DNA from: Tenuifilaceae bacterium CYCD
GTDB lineage: Bacteria; Bacteroidota; Bacteroidia; Bacteroidales; Tenuifilaceae
Assembly: GCA_036322835.1 (NCBI GenBank)
Contig: AP027304.1
Location: 2,542,001-2,606,000, forward strand
DNA: 64,000 nucleotides
Reading direction: 5' to 3'
The notes beneath the pieces were generated by a model. That model saw only the letters and a program-made list of their open reading frames with translations. It was not told the origin of the DNA and did no database searches. Every line of letters starts with the position of its first letter. Position 1 is the first letter of the stretch. Made by a program: the position numbers and the translations under genes. Positions 25,707-34,998 of the stretch are shown one piece after another.

Positions 25707-26546
25707 ATGGCTTACAATTTATTGAAAGGTAAGAAGGGTTTGATTTTTGGAGCCCTAAATGAAATGTCAATTGCATGGAAAGTGGCAGAAAGAGCCTACG
25801 AGGAGGGAGCTGAGATTGTGCTATCCAACACGGCTGTTGCCATGCGATTGGGAAATGTATCGGAACTAGCCGAGAAGTGCAATACCATAGTAATTCCCGC
25901 AGATGCTACTAACGTGAGCGATTTGGAAAATCTAGTAAAGCAAACAATGGAGCGTTTTGGTGGGAAAATTGATTTTGTTTTGCACTCAATAGGTATGTCA
26001 CCAAATGTTCGTAAAGGGAGAACATACGACGATTTGGACTACGATTTTCTGCAGAAAACCCTTGATATTTCATCAATATCGTTTCATAAAGTACTGCAAA
26101 CATGCTGGAAAATGGATGCAATAGCTCATGGTGGTTCTGTAGTGGCTTTGTCCTATATTGCTGCTCAGCGTACGCTTTATGGCTATAACGACATGGCCGA
26201 TGCAAAAGCATTGCTGGAATCAATTGCCCGCAGTTTTGGATATATTTATGGGCGTGAGCGTGGTGTCCGCATAAATACAATTTCACAATCACCAACCGAG
26301 ACAACCGCAGGGGGAGGAGTTATGGGGTTCGATGCCCTGTTGGATTTTTCAAATCGAATGTCTCCGCTAGGTAATGCTGACGCTTCTGATTGTGCCGACT
26401 CTTGTATAATGATGTTTAGTGATTTATCGCGAAAAATTACAATGCAGAATATCTTTAATGATGGAGGATTCTCAAGTATGGGTATGAGTAATAAGGCAAT
26501 GGCAATTTACAATAGGAATCTTGAGGAGTGCAAGGATTGTAAATAG
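25707..26546 (+). CDS. fabI: Enoyl-[acyl-carrier-protein] reductase FabI-type
   Basis: NAD(P)H-dependent last step of each fatty-acid elongation cycle. FabI-type short-chain dehydrogenase: nucleotide loop with SIAWKVAERAYEEGA, HSIGMSPN, ALSYIAAQRTLYGYNDMADA with the catalytic Tyr-X6-Lys (YNDMADAK), then NTISQSPTETTAG. Start at 25707 (MAYNLLKGKKGLIFG) fits the family; 23 upstream codons overlap recN and are discarded. About 279 residues. Own promoter and hairpin terminator suggest a single-gene unit. Confidence 0.92.
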   Translation: MAYNLLKGKKGLIFGALNEMSIAWKVAERAYEEGAEIVLSNTAVAMRLGNVSELAEKCNTIVIPADATNVSDLENLVKQTMERFGGKIDFVLHSIGMSPNVRKGRTYDDLDYDFLQKTLDISSISFHKVLQTCWKMDAIAHGGSVVALSYIAAQRTLYGYNDMADAKALLESIARSFGYIYGRERGVRINTISQSPTETTAGGGVMGFDALLDFSNRMSPLGNADASDCADSCIMMFSDLSRKITMQNIFNDGGFSSMGMSNKAMAIYNRNLEECKDCK

Positions 26547-26567
26547 TTTTCAATTGTAACGATAAGG

Positions 26568-26592
26568 AAAAACCCGCGTTAAAGCGGGTTTT
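26568..26592. terminator. Bidirectional terminator between fabI and the sigma gene
   Basis: AAAACCCGC and GCGGGTTTT pair around GTTAAA with A- and T-runs on each side, 22 bp after the fabI stop and 5 bp from the convergent sigma-factor stop. Confidence 0.8.
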
Positions 26593-26596
26593 CTGT

Positions 26597-27457
26597 TTAT
26601 CCTAAGTATGATTTTAATAATTTACTTCTTGAGGTGTGACGCAATCTTCTAATTGCTTTTTCTTTGATTTGGCGAACCCTCTCACGTGTTAGCCCGAACT
26701 TCTCACCAATTTCCTCAAGGGTCATTTCCTGACAGCCAATTCCAAAGAAGAGCTTAACTATATCGCGTTCTCTTTCAGTAAGCGTTGCTAGTGAGCGTTC
26801 AATCTCCCGGCTTAACGATTCGTTTATTAAGCCACGGTCTGCATTTGGAGAATCGTTGTTGATAAGCACATCCAGCAAGCTGTTGTCCTCGCCGTCAACA
26901 AAAGGAGCATCAACAGAAACATGACGACCGCTAACGCGAAGTGTATCGTTTACTTTTTCTTTTGGGAGTTCAAGTAATGTTGCCAATTCTTCAGGCGATG
27001 GGGTGCGTTCAAACTCTTGCTCAAACTTCGAAAAAGCCTTGTTGATTTTATTTAAGGAACCAACCTGATTCAAAGGTAAACGTACAATCCTAGACTGTTC
27101 AGCTAAAGCTTGAAGGATTGATTGACGAATCCACCATACGGCATATGAGATGAATTTAAAACCACGAGTTTCATCAAACTTCTCCGCAGCTTTAATAAGG
27201 CCAAGATTGCCTTCGTTGATAAGGTCTGGCAGGCTTAATCCTTGATTTTGATATTGTTTAGCTACCGATACAACGAAGCGGAGGTTTGCCCTAGTAAGTT
27301 TTTCTAATGCAGCTTGATCCCCTTTTCTAATACGTTGCGCTAATTCTACTTCCTCTTCGACTGTAATAAGATCTTCCTTTCCAATTTCTTGTAAATACTT
27401 ATCAAGCGAAGCGCTCTCTCTGTTAGTGATTGATTTTGTGATTTTTAGCTGTCTCAT
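26597..27457 (-). CDS. rpoD: Primary sigma factor (sigma-70 family, Bacteroidota RpoD)
   Basis: Housekeeping sigma factor that directs RNA polymerase to TTTG / TAnnTTTG promoters. Region 1.2 ([20 protein letters not shown]), region 2 with [36 protein letters not shown] and [20 protein letters not shown], region 3 and region 4 with [19 protein letters not shown]. 286 residues and no region 1.1, exactly the form known as the Bacteroidota primary sigma. Monocistronic; a long imperfect hairpin lies about 95 bp upstream. Confidence 0.95.
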   Translation of the reverse strand: MRQLKITKSITNRESASLDKYLQEIGKEDLITVEEEVELAQRIRKGDQAALEKLTRANLRFVVSVAKQYQNQGLSLPDLINEGNLGLIKAAEKFDETRGFKFISYAVWWIRQSILQALAEQSRIVRLPLNQVGSLNKINKAFSKFEQEFERTPSPEELATLLELPKEKVNDTLRVSGRHVSVDAPFVDGEDNSLLDVLINNDSPNADRGLINESLSREIERSLATLTERERDIVKLFFGIGCQEMTLEEIGEKFGLTRERVRQIKEKAIRRLRHTSRSKLLKSYLG

Positions 27458-27549
27458 CTCAATTTCTGAAAATTTATGCGAAGTTATGGCAAATTCAAAT
27501 CAAATTCAAGATATATATTATAGAACATCTTTACATTTTAAGGATATTT

Positions 27550-27595
27550 AACCCGGAATCCGTAAACGATGTTATCGTAAAACGGAGACCGGGTT
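27550..27595. other. Extended nested inverted repeat between degQ and rpoD
   Basis: Three nested stems: AACCCGG/CCGGGTT (27550-27556 with 27589-27595), CCGT/ACGG (27560-27563 with 27582-27585) and ACGAT/ATCGT (27566-27570 with 27574-27578) around GTT. It could end the minus-strand degQ transcript, but on that strand no T-run follows; it could also be a leader structure ahead of rpoD. Role undetermined. Confidence 0.6.
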
Positions 27596-27624
27596 AGTTT
27601 TGTTTCATTAAGTATAATAAATAT

Positions 27625-29076
27625 TTACTTTTGATCTAAAGTAATAGCGTAGGCTACTATTGTTCCATTTGGATATACACCTTCAACAAGCACTGCTCCT
27701 GACGAAATGCCAACAATTCGTTTCAAATCATCCATGTTTTTTACTGCAACTCGGTTGATTCGGGTTATTATATAGCCTTTTTTAATTCCGCCATCTTTCA
27801 AAACGCCATCATTTAGTTCCGTTACTTGAACACCATTGTTAATCCCTAATTCCATTTTTTGTTTATCGGTGATTTCAGAGAACTTTGCGCCAAGTTTATT
27901 AAGTGTTTCGCTTGAGTTAAAGTAATCGAGTCCTCCTTTTAGGTTAGTAAGCGTTACTGTGAAATGTTTCTTACTATTGTCTCTATTTACAATAATATCA
28001 ACCTGTTGATTTGGCCTATACTTGCTAATTTGTTCTTGTAACTGTGAAACACTATTTACATCGATTCCATTTATTGAAAGAATGACATCTCCTTTCTTGA
28101 TTCCGGCTTGCATTGCTGCCCCTTTATCGTATACCTCAGATATATATACACCTTTGATTTCGTTAATCCCATTATCTGTTGCAATTTTTTCGGTTAGTTC
28201 GTTTATACCAACGCCAAGAATTGCTCTTTGCACTTCACCAAATTCAATTAAATCGGAAACAATTTTTTTTGCGATGGAGGAGGGTATTGCAAATGAGTAA
28301 CCAGCATACGATCCGGTTTTGGACGCAATGGCAGTATTTATACCTATTAGTTCCCCTTTTAGGTTGACCAAAGCACCACCGCTATTCCCTGGATTTACGG
28401 CAGCATCAGTTTGAATGAATGATTCTATTGCATACTGTTCATCAAGTATTTGAATGTTGCGAGCTTTTGCGCTAATTATTCCCGCAGTAACCGTTGAGGT
28501 TAAGTTGAATGGGTTTCCAATGGCAAGAACCCATTCCCCAACCTTAACATCATCGGAATTGCCAAATGGAATGAAAGGTAGATCGTTGGCATCGATTTTT
28601 AGCAAGGCAATGTCAGTGCTGGGATCGCGGCCAACCAGTTTAGCCTTAAATGTACGTTTATCGTTAAGTACCACTTCAATGGTTTCAGCATTATCAATAA
28701 CATGATTGTTTGTTACAATGAAGCCATCGCGTGTTAGAATAACTCCAGAACCAGAAGTCATTACAGGTTGGGGTTTACTGTACTGTTGTGGACCAAAAAA
28801 AAGATCGAAAAATGGATTTCCAAATGTGTAATCGTTACTTACGGTGTACGACGTTTTTACGTGAACTACTGCATCTACAGTTCGTTCTGCAGCAGCAGTG
28901 AAATCCGTTGAATTAGAATCTCCTGCAAAGGCTTTGGTGAGATAAACGTTCTCAACCTTATTGTTGCTAGGAACAGGTTCGGTAGAACTACTAAAAATAT
29001 GATTGCTCAAAGCAATAGCTACAAATCCTCCCAAAATGGCAGATGTTAACGGAATGATGAATTTTTGACCTTTCAT
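27625..29076 (-). CDS. degQ: Do/DegQ (HtrA) family periplasmic serine protease
   Basis: Envelope stress protease and chaperone. N-terminal hydrophobic segment (residues 5-27) exports or anchors it. Trypsin-like domain with VTNNHVIDNA (His about 124), DPSTDIALLKID (Asp about 153) and NPGNSGGALV (Ser about 230); two PDZ domains follow at about 285-375 and 385-480. 483 residues, complete. Single gene. DegP versus DegQ cannot be separated from sequence alone. Confidence 0.93.
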   Translation of the reverse strand: MKGQKFIIPLTSAILGGFVAIALSNHIFSSSTEPVPSNNKVENVYLTKAFAGDSNSTDFTAAAERTVDAVVHVKTSYTVSNDYTFGNPFFDLFFGPQQYSKPQPVMTSGSGVILTRDGFIVTNNHVIDNAETIEVVLNDKRTFKAKLVGRDPSTDIALLKIDANDLPFIPFGNSDDVKVGEWVLAIGNPFNLTSTVTAGIISAKARNIQILDEQYAIESFIQTDAAVNPGNSGGALVNLKGELIGINTAIASKTGSYAGYSFAIPSSIAKKIVSDLIEFGEVQRAILGVGINELTEKIATDNGINEIKGVYISEVYDKGAAMQAGIKKGDVILSINGIDVNSVSQLQEQISKYRPNQQVDIIVNRDNSKKHFTVTLTNLKGGLDYFNSSETLNKLGAKFSEITDKQKMELGINNGVQVTELNDGVLKDGGIKKGYIITRINRVAVKNMDDLKRIVGISSGAVLVEGVYPNGTIVAYAITLDQK

Positions 29077-29311
29077 ATTCTATAAATTTTAATGTTCGCG
29101 TAAATAAACAAACAAAACATGTTCCTGTTGCTCGAATTTTAGTTCTATTAACATTTCTTAACTGGCTGAGTGCCAGTTTTTCAGTTATTTAAAACTTCTT
29201 CGTGTATTGAGTTGTCAAAAATTCACTCCTTGGTATAAAATGGCGTTACTATACATGACAACGACAGAACCCTGCTTTAGGGTTTAAGAATATATTATCT
29301 GGGGAATATAT

Positions 29312-29686
29312 TTAGTATGGTATAATTTTGAAAGGAATATGAACTATTTCTGAAAACGTCTCACCCGATTCCTTCATGTCATCATCGTTAGTTCTGTAAT
29401 GCCAGTTTACAATTATTGACATCTTTTTCTTGTGAATTTCTTGAAGGAGTGAGAGTATTTCTAGTACCTTTTTGGATGAAGCAGTATTGAAGTAATCCAT
29501 TTTAAATATAAAAATGGTTTCTTTATTAGGATTTGTTATGTATTCTTTTATCCAGTCTATTATCGGTTGGTAGAATTCGTTGGGATTTTCGGGCATCGAT
29601 TTGCCATAAAACTCGAAACGACCTCTATCTTTATCGAAATTCACCTCTGGGGTATCCGAAGTTTCAGCAATTCTCAACGGTTTCAT
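29312..29686 (-). CDS. SiaC-like regulatory phosphoprotein (DUF1987)
   Basis: Small cytoplasmic protein of the DUF1987/SiaC family. TPEVNFDKDRGRFEFYGKS and FYQPIIDWIKEY are the conserved core, and Thr 68 in DYFNTASSKK aligns with the Thr 68 phosphorylated in Pseudomonas SiaC, which activates a diguanylate cyclase and is reset by the SpoIIE-type phosphatase SiaA. No kinase SiaB or cyclase SiaD is nearby, but a SpoIIE-type phosphatase lies at 37.1-38.9 kb. 124 residues. It is 52 bp downstream of dapF on the same strand. Confidence 0.88.
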   Translation of the reverse strand: MKPLRIAETSDTPEVNFDKDRGRFEFYGKSMPENPNEFYQPIIDWIKEYITNPNKETIFIFKMDYFNTASSKKVLEILSLLQEIHKKKMSIIVNWHYRTNDDDMKESGETFSEIVHIPFKIIPY

Positions 29687-29738
29687 AATTTTACTTTTAT
29701 AAAAACAAAGTTAATGAAATTTGTGCAAACGCAAATTT

Positions 29739-30533
29739 CTATTGAAATAAAGAAATATCTATTTTCCCGTCGAAAACATGGTTGGCAGGTCCTTCCAACC
29801 AGATATTTTTAAATGTGTTTGTATCTTCTTTTGTAAAGTTGACTTTAAGTTCGCCTCCAGGGGCAAAGAGCTTTATTGACAGCCCTTCAGTTTCGAAGTA
29901 CAAATTATAGGCAATGCTCGATGCTACAGCACCCGTGCCGCACGCAAGCGTTTCAGCTTCTACACCTCTTTCAAAAGTTCTAATTTTAAGGGTATCTTCT
30001 GCTATAACTTGAACAAAATTGACGTTTGTTCCTCCATTGTTAACATTAATTGATTGCCGGATAAGCTTTCCTTCCCTATTCACATCGATACTATCCACGT
30101 CGCGTACAAAACTTACGAAATGAGGCGATCCTGAATCTATAAAGTAGTTGTCGTCTATCATTTCAATGTTATCAATGTCTTTCATTTTTAGTCGAACATA
30201 GTTTTGCTCAACCAATTCAGCATAATGCATTCCGTCAATACCCAAAAACGAGGTTGTGGGGCTTGAAACACCTATTCTATTTGCGAAATGAGCAATGCAC
30301 CGACCGCCATTGCCGCACATAGTAGATTCATTCCCATCAGAATTGAAGTAACGCATTAAAAAATTGCCCTCCGAGGAATTGCTTAACAGCATAAGTCCAT
30401 CGGCCCCAATGCCAAAGTGTCTGTCGCAAAGTTTATGTATTAATTCATAAGATACCGGAAATGCGTTTTCGCGATTATCAATGATGATGAAATCGTTACC
30501 AGCGCCTTGATATTTTGAGAATGAGAGTTGCAT
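29739..30533 (-). CDS. dapF: Diaminopimelate epimerase
   Basis: Interconverts LL- and meso-diaminopimelate for lysine and peptidoglycan. Both catalytic Cys are present: TMCGNGGRCIAHFA (near residue 75) and ETLACGTGAVASS (near 200). N-terminus SFSKYQGAGNDFIIID is classical. 264 residues, usual length. Its start lies 25 bp from a 9-bp repeat array, so the native upstream region may have been altered by that insertion. Confidence 0.96.
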   Translation of the reverse strand: MQLSFSKYQGAGNDFIIIDNRENAFPVSYELIHKLCDRHFGIGADGLMLLSNSSEGNFLMRYFNSDGNESTMCGNGGRCIAHFANRIGVSSPTTSFLGIDGMHYAELVEQNYVRLKMKDIDNIEMIDDNYFIDSGSPHFVSFVRDVDSIDVNREGKLIRQSINVNNGGTNVNFVQVIAEDTLKIRTFERGVEAETLACGTGAVASSIAYNLYFETEGLSIKLFAPGGELKVNFTKEDTNTFKNIWLEGPANHVFDGKIDISLFQ

Positions 30534-30558
30534 GGTGAGTTTTATTCAATTAAAAAAT

Positions 30559-30621
30559 TACTTAGAGTGCCTAGAGTACTTAAAATATTTAGGGCGTCTA
30601 GAGTACTTGAAGTGTTTAAAT
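30559..30621. repeat. Left array of 9-bp repeats (locus B)
   Basis: Seven consecutive 9-mers: tacttagag, tgcctagag, tacttaaaa, tatttaggg, cgtctagag, tacttgaag, tgtttaaat. Positions 30566-30587 are the exact reverse complement of 31023-31044 in the right array (22 of 22 bases). Together the arrays bracket the broken four-helix-bundle gene. Confidence 0.85.
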
Positions 30622-30650
30622 TAATTACTAAGAAATGTTTTAGTTTATTA

Positions 30651-31006
30651 TTATTTTAGGTTATTCGATATTGAGGTAAATATAGCAAGTAATTCATTAC
30701 ATTCGTTTAATAACGGTTTGATTTCGTCAATATTAATCCAGTCTATACCAATTATTATTTCGAGCCAATACCCAGTTTCATTACATTCGCTTTCACAGAT
30801 TTTAATTTGTTGTAAATGTCGGCCTTACTTCTTGACCTATTTGCTTCTCTATAGTTGGCACCAATGCTTGACGATGATTTTGTTAGTTGGTTTCGAATTA
30901 CTTTGGATTCGGTAGTGAATGGTAATTTAGAAGATAATCTAATCGTTGAAATAGCAAATATTTTTGTTCGTTCTTCTAAAATTTTCCCAAACGCCTTATT
31001 GTCCAT
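30651..31006 (-). pseudogene. Four-helix-bundle protein (23S rRNA intervening-sequence protein family), frameshifted
   Basis: Relatives form small helical bundles encoded inside 23S rRNA intervening sequences or between genes; their activity is unclear. Frame one begins at the ATG at 31006 and reads the family core SSSIGANYREANRSRSKAD then stops early at 30755. From the A-run near 30808 the neighbouring frame carries the missing end: KICESECNETGYWLEIII, continuing to a stop at 30651. Adding one A to the AAAA run fuses the two into 118 residues, the usual family length. It may be a decayed gene or a sequencing indel. Confidence 0.8.
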
Positions 31007-31011
31007 TTTTA

Positions 31012-31056
31012 CTAACTTTAAGTATTTTAAGTACTCTAGGCACTTTAGGCACTCTT
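31012..31056. repeat. Right array of 9-bp repeats (locus B)
   Basis: Five 9-mers in the complementary sense to the left array: ctaacttta, agtatttta, agtactcta, ggcacttta, ggcactctt. The last overlaps by two bases the stop codon of the large outer-membrane protein gene. Confidence 0.85.
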
Positions 31057-33901
31057 ACTTGCTAATCACCTCAATTTCAACCCTTCTGTTCAGTGATCTG
31101 TTTTCTTCTGTATCGCTAGGAGCAATTGGCGAGGTGTTTCCAAATCCTCGAACTTGAATATTGCTGAATCCATTCTCAATTAAGTATTTAGCTACAGCCT
31201 TGGCTCTTTCCTCACCAATTTGAGGATTGTTGACTGCTTCTAAATCATCGCAGTGTCCTTGTATTTCAATCTTGATGTTGCTATTATCTCTTAATATTCT
31301 TAGCAATCTATTTAATTCAGCAACAGTTTCGGGTCCTAGGTCTGATTTGTTGATCTCGAACCTTATGTTTAGTTCAATCTTCGATCCTATAGATATTTGT
31401 TTTAGAAGGATATCTTTTGTGACGTTCATAAAGGTTGTTACCTGGTTGAGGTTAAGATTTTCGGAATAGTACCAATAATCATCAGCCAATATTTCTAGTA
31501 GGTAAATATCTTCAGCAAGGAAAGATAAACTGTAGTCGCCAGTTTGAGGATTTGAGTATATGGAGGTTACTACCGAGTTATTTTTAGTGTTAATTAGATT
31601 AATTCTTGCCCTGAGAGGATTCAGCGAGGTGGCATCCTTAACGGTACCCCTTAGGTTGGTTCTACGGATTTGTAGTACCCCTTCCGCAAGGTTATCCTGG
31701 GTGGACGGGCTAAAGTTGATTCGTCGAACCTTTTCGTCAAACACAAAGTTAACTTCAAACTGCTTATATCCGTTGAACTGAACTCTAAAGTTGTTTTGAC
31801 GAAGGTCAAAATCTTCATAGAATATATTGTTAATATTTACTATATATTCATCGGTAACAGGAGCGTAAATAGTAAATTCACCTTCTTTGTTGGTCAGCGC
31901 AGAGAATATATTTCCATGGCTGTCTGTTGCGGTTATTCTAATGTTAGAAATATCAACTTTGCCAAGACCTGATAACCTGCTTCTATTTAGTACAATTTTT
32001 CCGAAAACTTTGTTCTTTTCAACAAAAGGAATATAAAAATTGCTGTTTTTATCAAGTTTGATGGTCAGGTCTGCCTCTGATTTTGAAAAGTTGCCAGCTT
32101 CATTTCCTAGAGGATTGTAACTTAAACGATAAATTCCAGCAGGAATTTTGTCAAAGATTACTTCTCCAAATTGATTCGATAAAAGCTCACCAGATGTAAA
32201 ATCTGCAAATTCATTAGCACCCTCATCTATTCTTTGTAAATTGACTAATACATTTTTCAAGCCTGGTTCGTTATCGTTCATTACTCTATTCCCATTATAG
32301 TCTTTGAAGAAAGTGAATTTTAGGTTATAAAATTTTAAAGCCGGTTGTTGTATTCCAAACTCTTTGCGAATTCCTGCTTCAAAGTATATGGTGGAAAAAC
32401 GCTCAACTGCTTCAGATGCTGTAACTCTTGATTGTACTGTGTACACATTGAGGAATCTGAATTGCCAATCTTTTGGCAAGTACCAATTAATTTGAGTTGT
32501 AATATTAGTATAACTGGATTTTTTAACCAAATCGTTAGAGTAAGACAGATTCATTGTGAGTTTAATTTGCTCTTTATATATAAATGAATCAAAATAAGGC
32601 ATAATTCTTAGGAGTTTCGATTGCTTTGAATTAAGATACCATGCGAATTGTTCGTAAATTGATTTTGGACCATTCGTATAGGAGAATTGAAAACCCCAAC
32701 GAGGCTGTCGTAAATTTATGGTATAATGCTGATAGTTGAATTTATTCTTTGTATCTGAAACAATAGTGTTGGGGTTATAGTAGAAATTAGGTCTGTTGTT
32801 TACATTTACGAATCCAGTAAGTATTTGAGATGTTAACGAACTTCCTGGTTTTTGCCCTTTTATTCTAATACCTAATTTTCCAATGTATGTAAGAGTAGCG
32901 AAAAAATCTTTTCCCTTTTCTAATGATGGGAAATTGTCTGTTGAATTGTATTCAAATCCAGTTCCGGTATATACTCTAAGAGTTGAATTTACAAAATGAT
33001 CGTAAGTTATGTCTTGTTTGTGGGAATTAGTAAAAGGTGCAACTGTTTGATTAGTTGAATAGTTTTCAGGACTTATTCTGTTGTCCAAAATATAATATTG
33101 AATGGTAGAATTGCTCTTGAATATGTAGTTTGATTGTGCAATAAGTTCTGATCTTCCATTATAGCTTGAGTATAGGTATTTTTGCCCCGACTTATATTTA
33201 ATAGATATTGTTAATTGATTTTTCGAGTAATTAAAGGTTCCTGAAAGCCCAATGGCGTTTTTATGGTTTTGGCTATTGTTAAATGCTATTTTATTGTAAG
33301 TTGCTTCGAGTCCAAATCTATATGATTTGAATAAAGTGAAGTTAGAACTGAGTAATGCTAATTTGGAGTTGAAACTTTTGTCTGTTCTATTGTTTGTAGC
33401 GCCTGCTAATGTGAAACTGAATTCGCGAATAGGAGAAACCGTGGTGGAGAAACCATAATTATACTGTGGATTTAAAATGTTTTTAGTTACAATGGCTTCA
33501 AATTTTATCTTTTTAAACTTATATTCTCCACTAACACCTCTTCCATACAAACTACTTACTATGCTTTTTGATATATCCCCTATTTGTAGGTTTAATTTAT
33601 TTGTTTTATAGCCCATCCACATCCTATTGTTTTTATAAAGATTTTCATATGGGGTGGGATTATCCATATTATAAAAAAAGTACAGTTCCCTGTTTTTTTT
33701 CAATAAAATGTCACCTTGTAGCATTAAACCATAGGATGGTTTTGAATAACTGGAGAATAAGCCTCTTCCATATAATTCAGCAATTAATGCCTTTCTTGAA
33801 CTTGGAATTAAATTTTCATATTCATTTGATAGGTTCCTTAGCCATACTGTTGTTTTGTAACTTCCACTGAAAGTTTTAGCATTTATGTTTACCTTGTACA
33901 T
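31055..33901 (-). pseudogene. Large outer-membrane barrel/OmpA protein, 3' part (interrupted by IS1595 element)
   Basis: C-terminal four-fifths of a protein whose 5' part lies at 34948-35580. Open reading continues upstream of the ATG at 33901 as far as the IS border at 33999 (IKYYTVDINVPPYSDSTV). Parts in order: about 500 residues of alternating amphipathic strands typical of a large outer-membrane barrel, a prealbumin/SdrD-like segment (FFKDYNGNRVMNDNEPGLKN, about 530-550), two carboxypeptidase-regulatory-like segments (about 635-720 and 765-840), and a C-terminal OmpA peptidoglycan-binding domain (IEIQGHCDD, GEERAKAVAKYL, NRRVEIE). Without its signal peptide this fragment should not reach the outer membrane. 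Reconstructed length is 1172 residues. Confidence 0.8.
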
Positions 33902-33999
33902 TTCTTTTGATGATTCAATATCCTTGTCAAGATAAGCATCAACTGTAACTGTTGAGTCTGAATATGGTGGGACATTAATGTCAACAGTATAATATTTTA

Positions 34000-34998
34000 T
34001 ATGATTATCCGCAATTATACCTTATTTTACCATACCAAGTATCTTCTACAGCAGCAACCATAAGTCGTTCAAACAACTCTTTGCCAAAATATCTTCGATT
34101 GGTTTTATAACAAAACTCGTCCAGATAGTTTTGCAGGTACACGTCTTTTATTTTGTGATTGACTCCTAAGAAGTTTCTCTTTGCATTGCTAATCATGGTA
34201 TGCACCCATGGGAGTACTCTTGAAGCCTCCTCGGGTGGTACTATCTTTTTGATATGTCTGGAGCTTATCTCTTTGATTTTGTTAAAACCACGCCAGCCAT
34301 CACTCTTAATCACCGATGAAGAGCTGGTGCTCGCTGAGACTACTTTGTTCATCGTTTTCGACGAAGAGTCCGGAATGACAACCATCTTTACGTATCGGAA
34401 TGCTGATGGCTTTTTGTTCCTGCGAGGTCGCCCCCGCCTGGGATCAACTTTGGCCATAACTAGAACTTTGCTTTGCCGCTGACTGCCTCTTCCTCTTTTG
34501 GTCAGCTCGTCATTTTCGTCCTCTGCATGGGTTCTGAAAAAGGCATCGTCCAGCTCGACAACGCCCTCCAATTCATACCGCTCATCGCGCAATCCCATGA
34601 CCGATCTGATCTTGTGCATCATGGCCCAAATCGGTTCGTAGCGCTTATGGCCAAGCTGCCGCTGAACCTCAGCAGCAGAGATCCCTTTTTTGGTCATGGT
34701 CATCAGGTAAATGGCGTACAACCAGTACTGAAAAGGTAGCTTCGATGACTCCATAACGGTGCCGCTTCGTAAGGTGGTTCTGTATCCACAGCTGCTGCAA
34801 TCGTGCGAATTGTAGGTTTTGTTCCAGTAATGATGCGTATTGCCACACTTCTTGCAGACGACTCCTTTTCGCTCCTTAACGGTTCGAAAGTGTCTTATGC
34901 AGCTGGCTTCATCTGGATATTTCTTTACAAAATCGATAAAATTCATCTCAAGTGTTTTTGTAAAGATAATTATTTTGGTACATTAGCGGATATGCATA
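34000..34998 (-). mobile_element. IS1595-family insertion sequence, 999 bp, with 8-bp target duplication
   Basis: The ends TATGATTATCCGC (34000) and, inverted, TATGCATATCCGC (34998) form terminal inverted repeats that continue less exactly (AATTATACC versus TAATGTACC). The direct repeat ATATTTTA flanks it at 33992-33999 and 34999-35006, the 8-bp duplication expected for this family. One transposase gene fills the element and its stop codon lies in the inverted repeat. The element looks complete, and the undecayed flanking frame suggests a recent insertion. Confidence 0.92.
34005..34946 (-). CDS. IS1595 family transposase (ISXO2-like)
   Basis: 313-residue DD(N)E-type transposase. N-terminal zinc ribbon with CKKCGN and CSSCGYR (about residues 31-57), a helix-turn-helix-like region (GISAAEVQRQLGHKRYE), then the ISXO2-like catalytic domain with VELDDAFF (first Asp), IKSDGWRGF (second Asp) and WVHTMISNAKRNFLGVNHKI followed by DEFCYKTNRRYF. 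Intact, no frameshift. The last codons RYNCG-stop are read from the terminal inverted repeat. Confidence 0.95.
   Translation of the reverse strand: MNFIDFVKKYPDEASCIRHFRTVKERKGVVCKKCGNTHHYWNKTYNSHDCSSCGYRTTLRSGTVMESSKLPFQYWLYAIYLMTMTKKGISAAEVQRQLGHKRYEPIWAMMHKIRSVMGLRDERYELEGVVELDDAFFRTHAEDENDELTKRGRGSQRQSKVLVMAKVDPRRGRPRRNKKPSAFRYVKMVVIPDSSSKTMNKVVSASTSSSSVIKSDGWRGFNKIKEISSRHIKKIVPPEEASRVLPWVHTMISNAKRNFLGVNHKIKDVYLQNYLDEFCYKTNRRYFGKELFERLMVAAVEDTWYGKIRYNCG

Noticed and set aside
29268-29284. AACCCT/AGGGTT hairpin between the SiaC-like gene and degQ
   Set aside because: Only six base pairs and no T-run on either side; kept out of the terminator list.
30718-30915. Plus-strand open frame across the four-helix-bundle pseudogene
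   Set aside because: Antisense shadow; the minus strand has clear family similarity in two frames.
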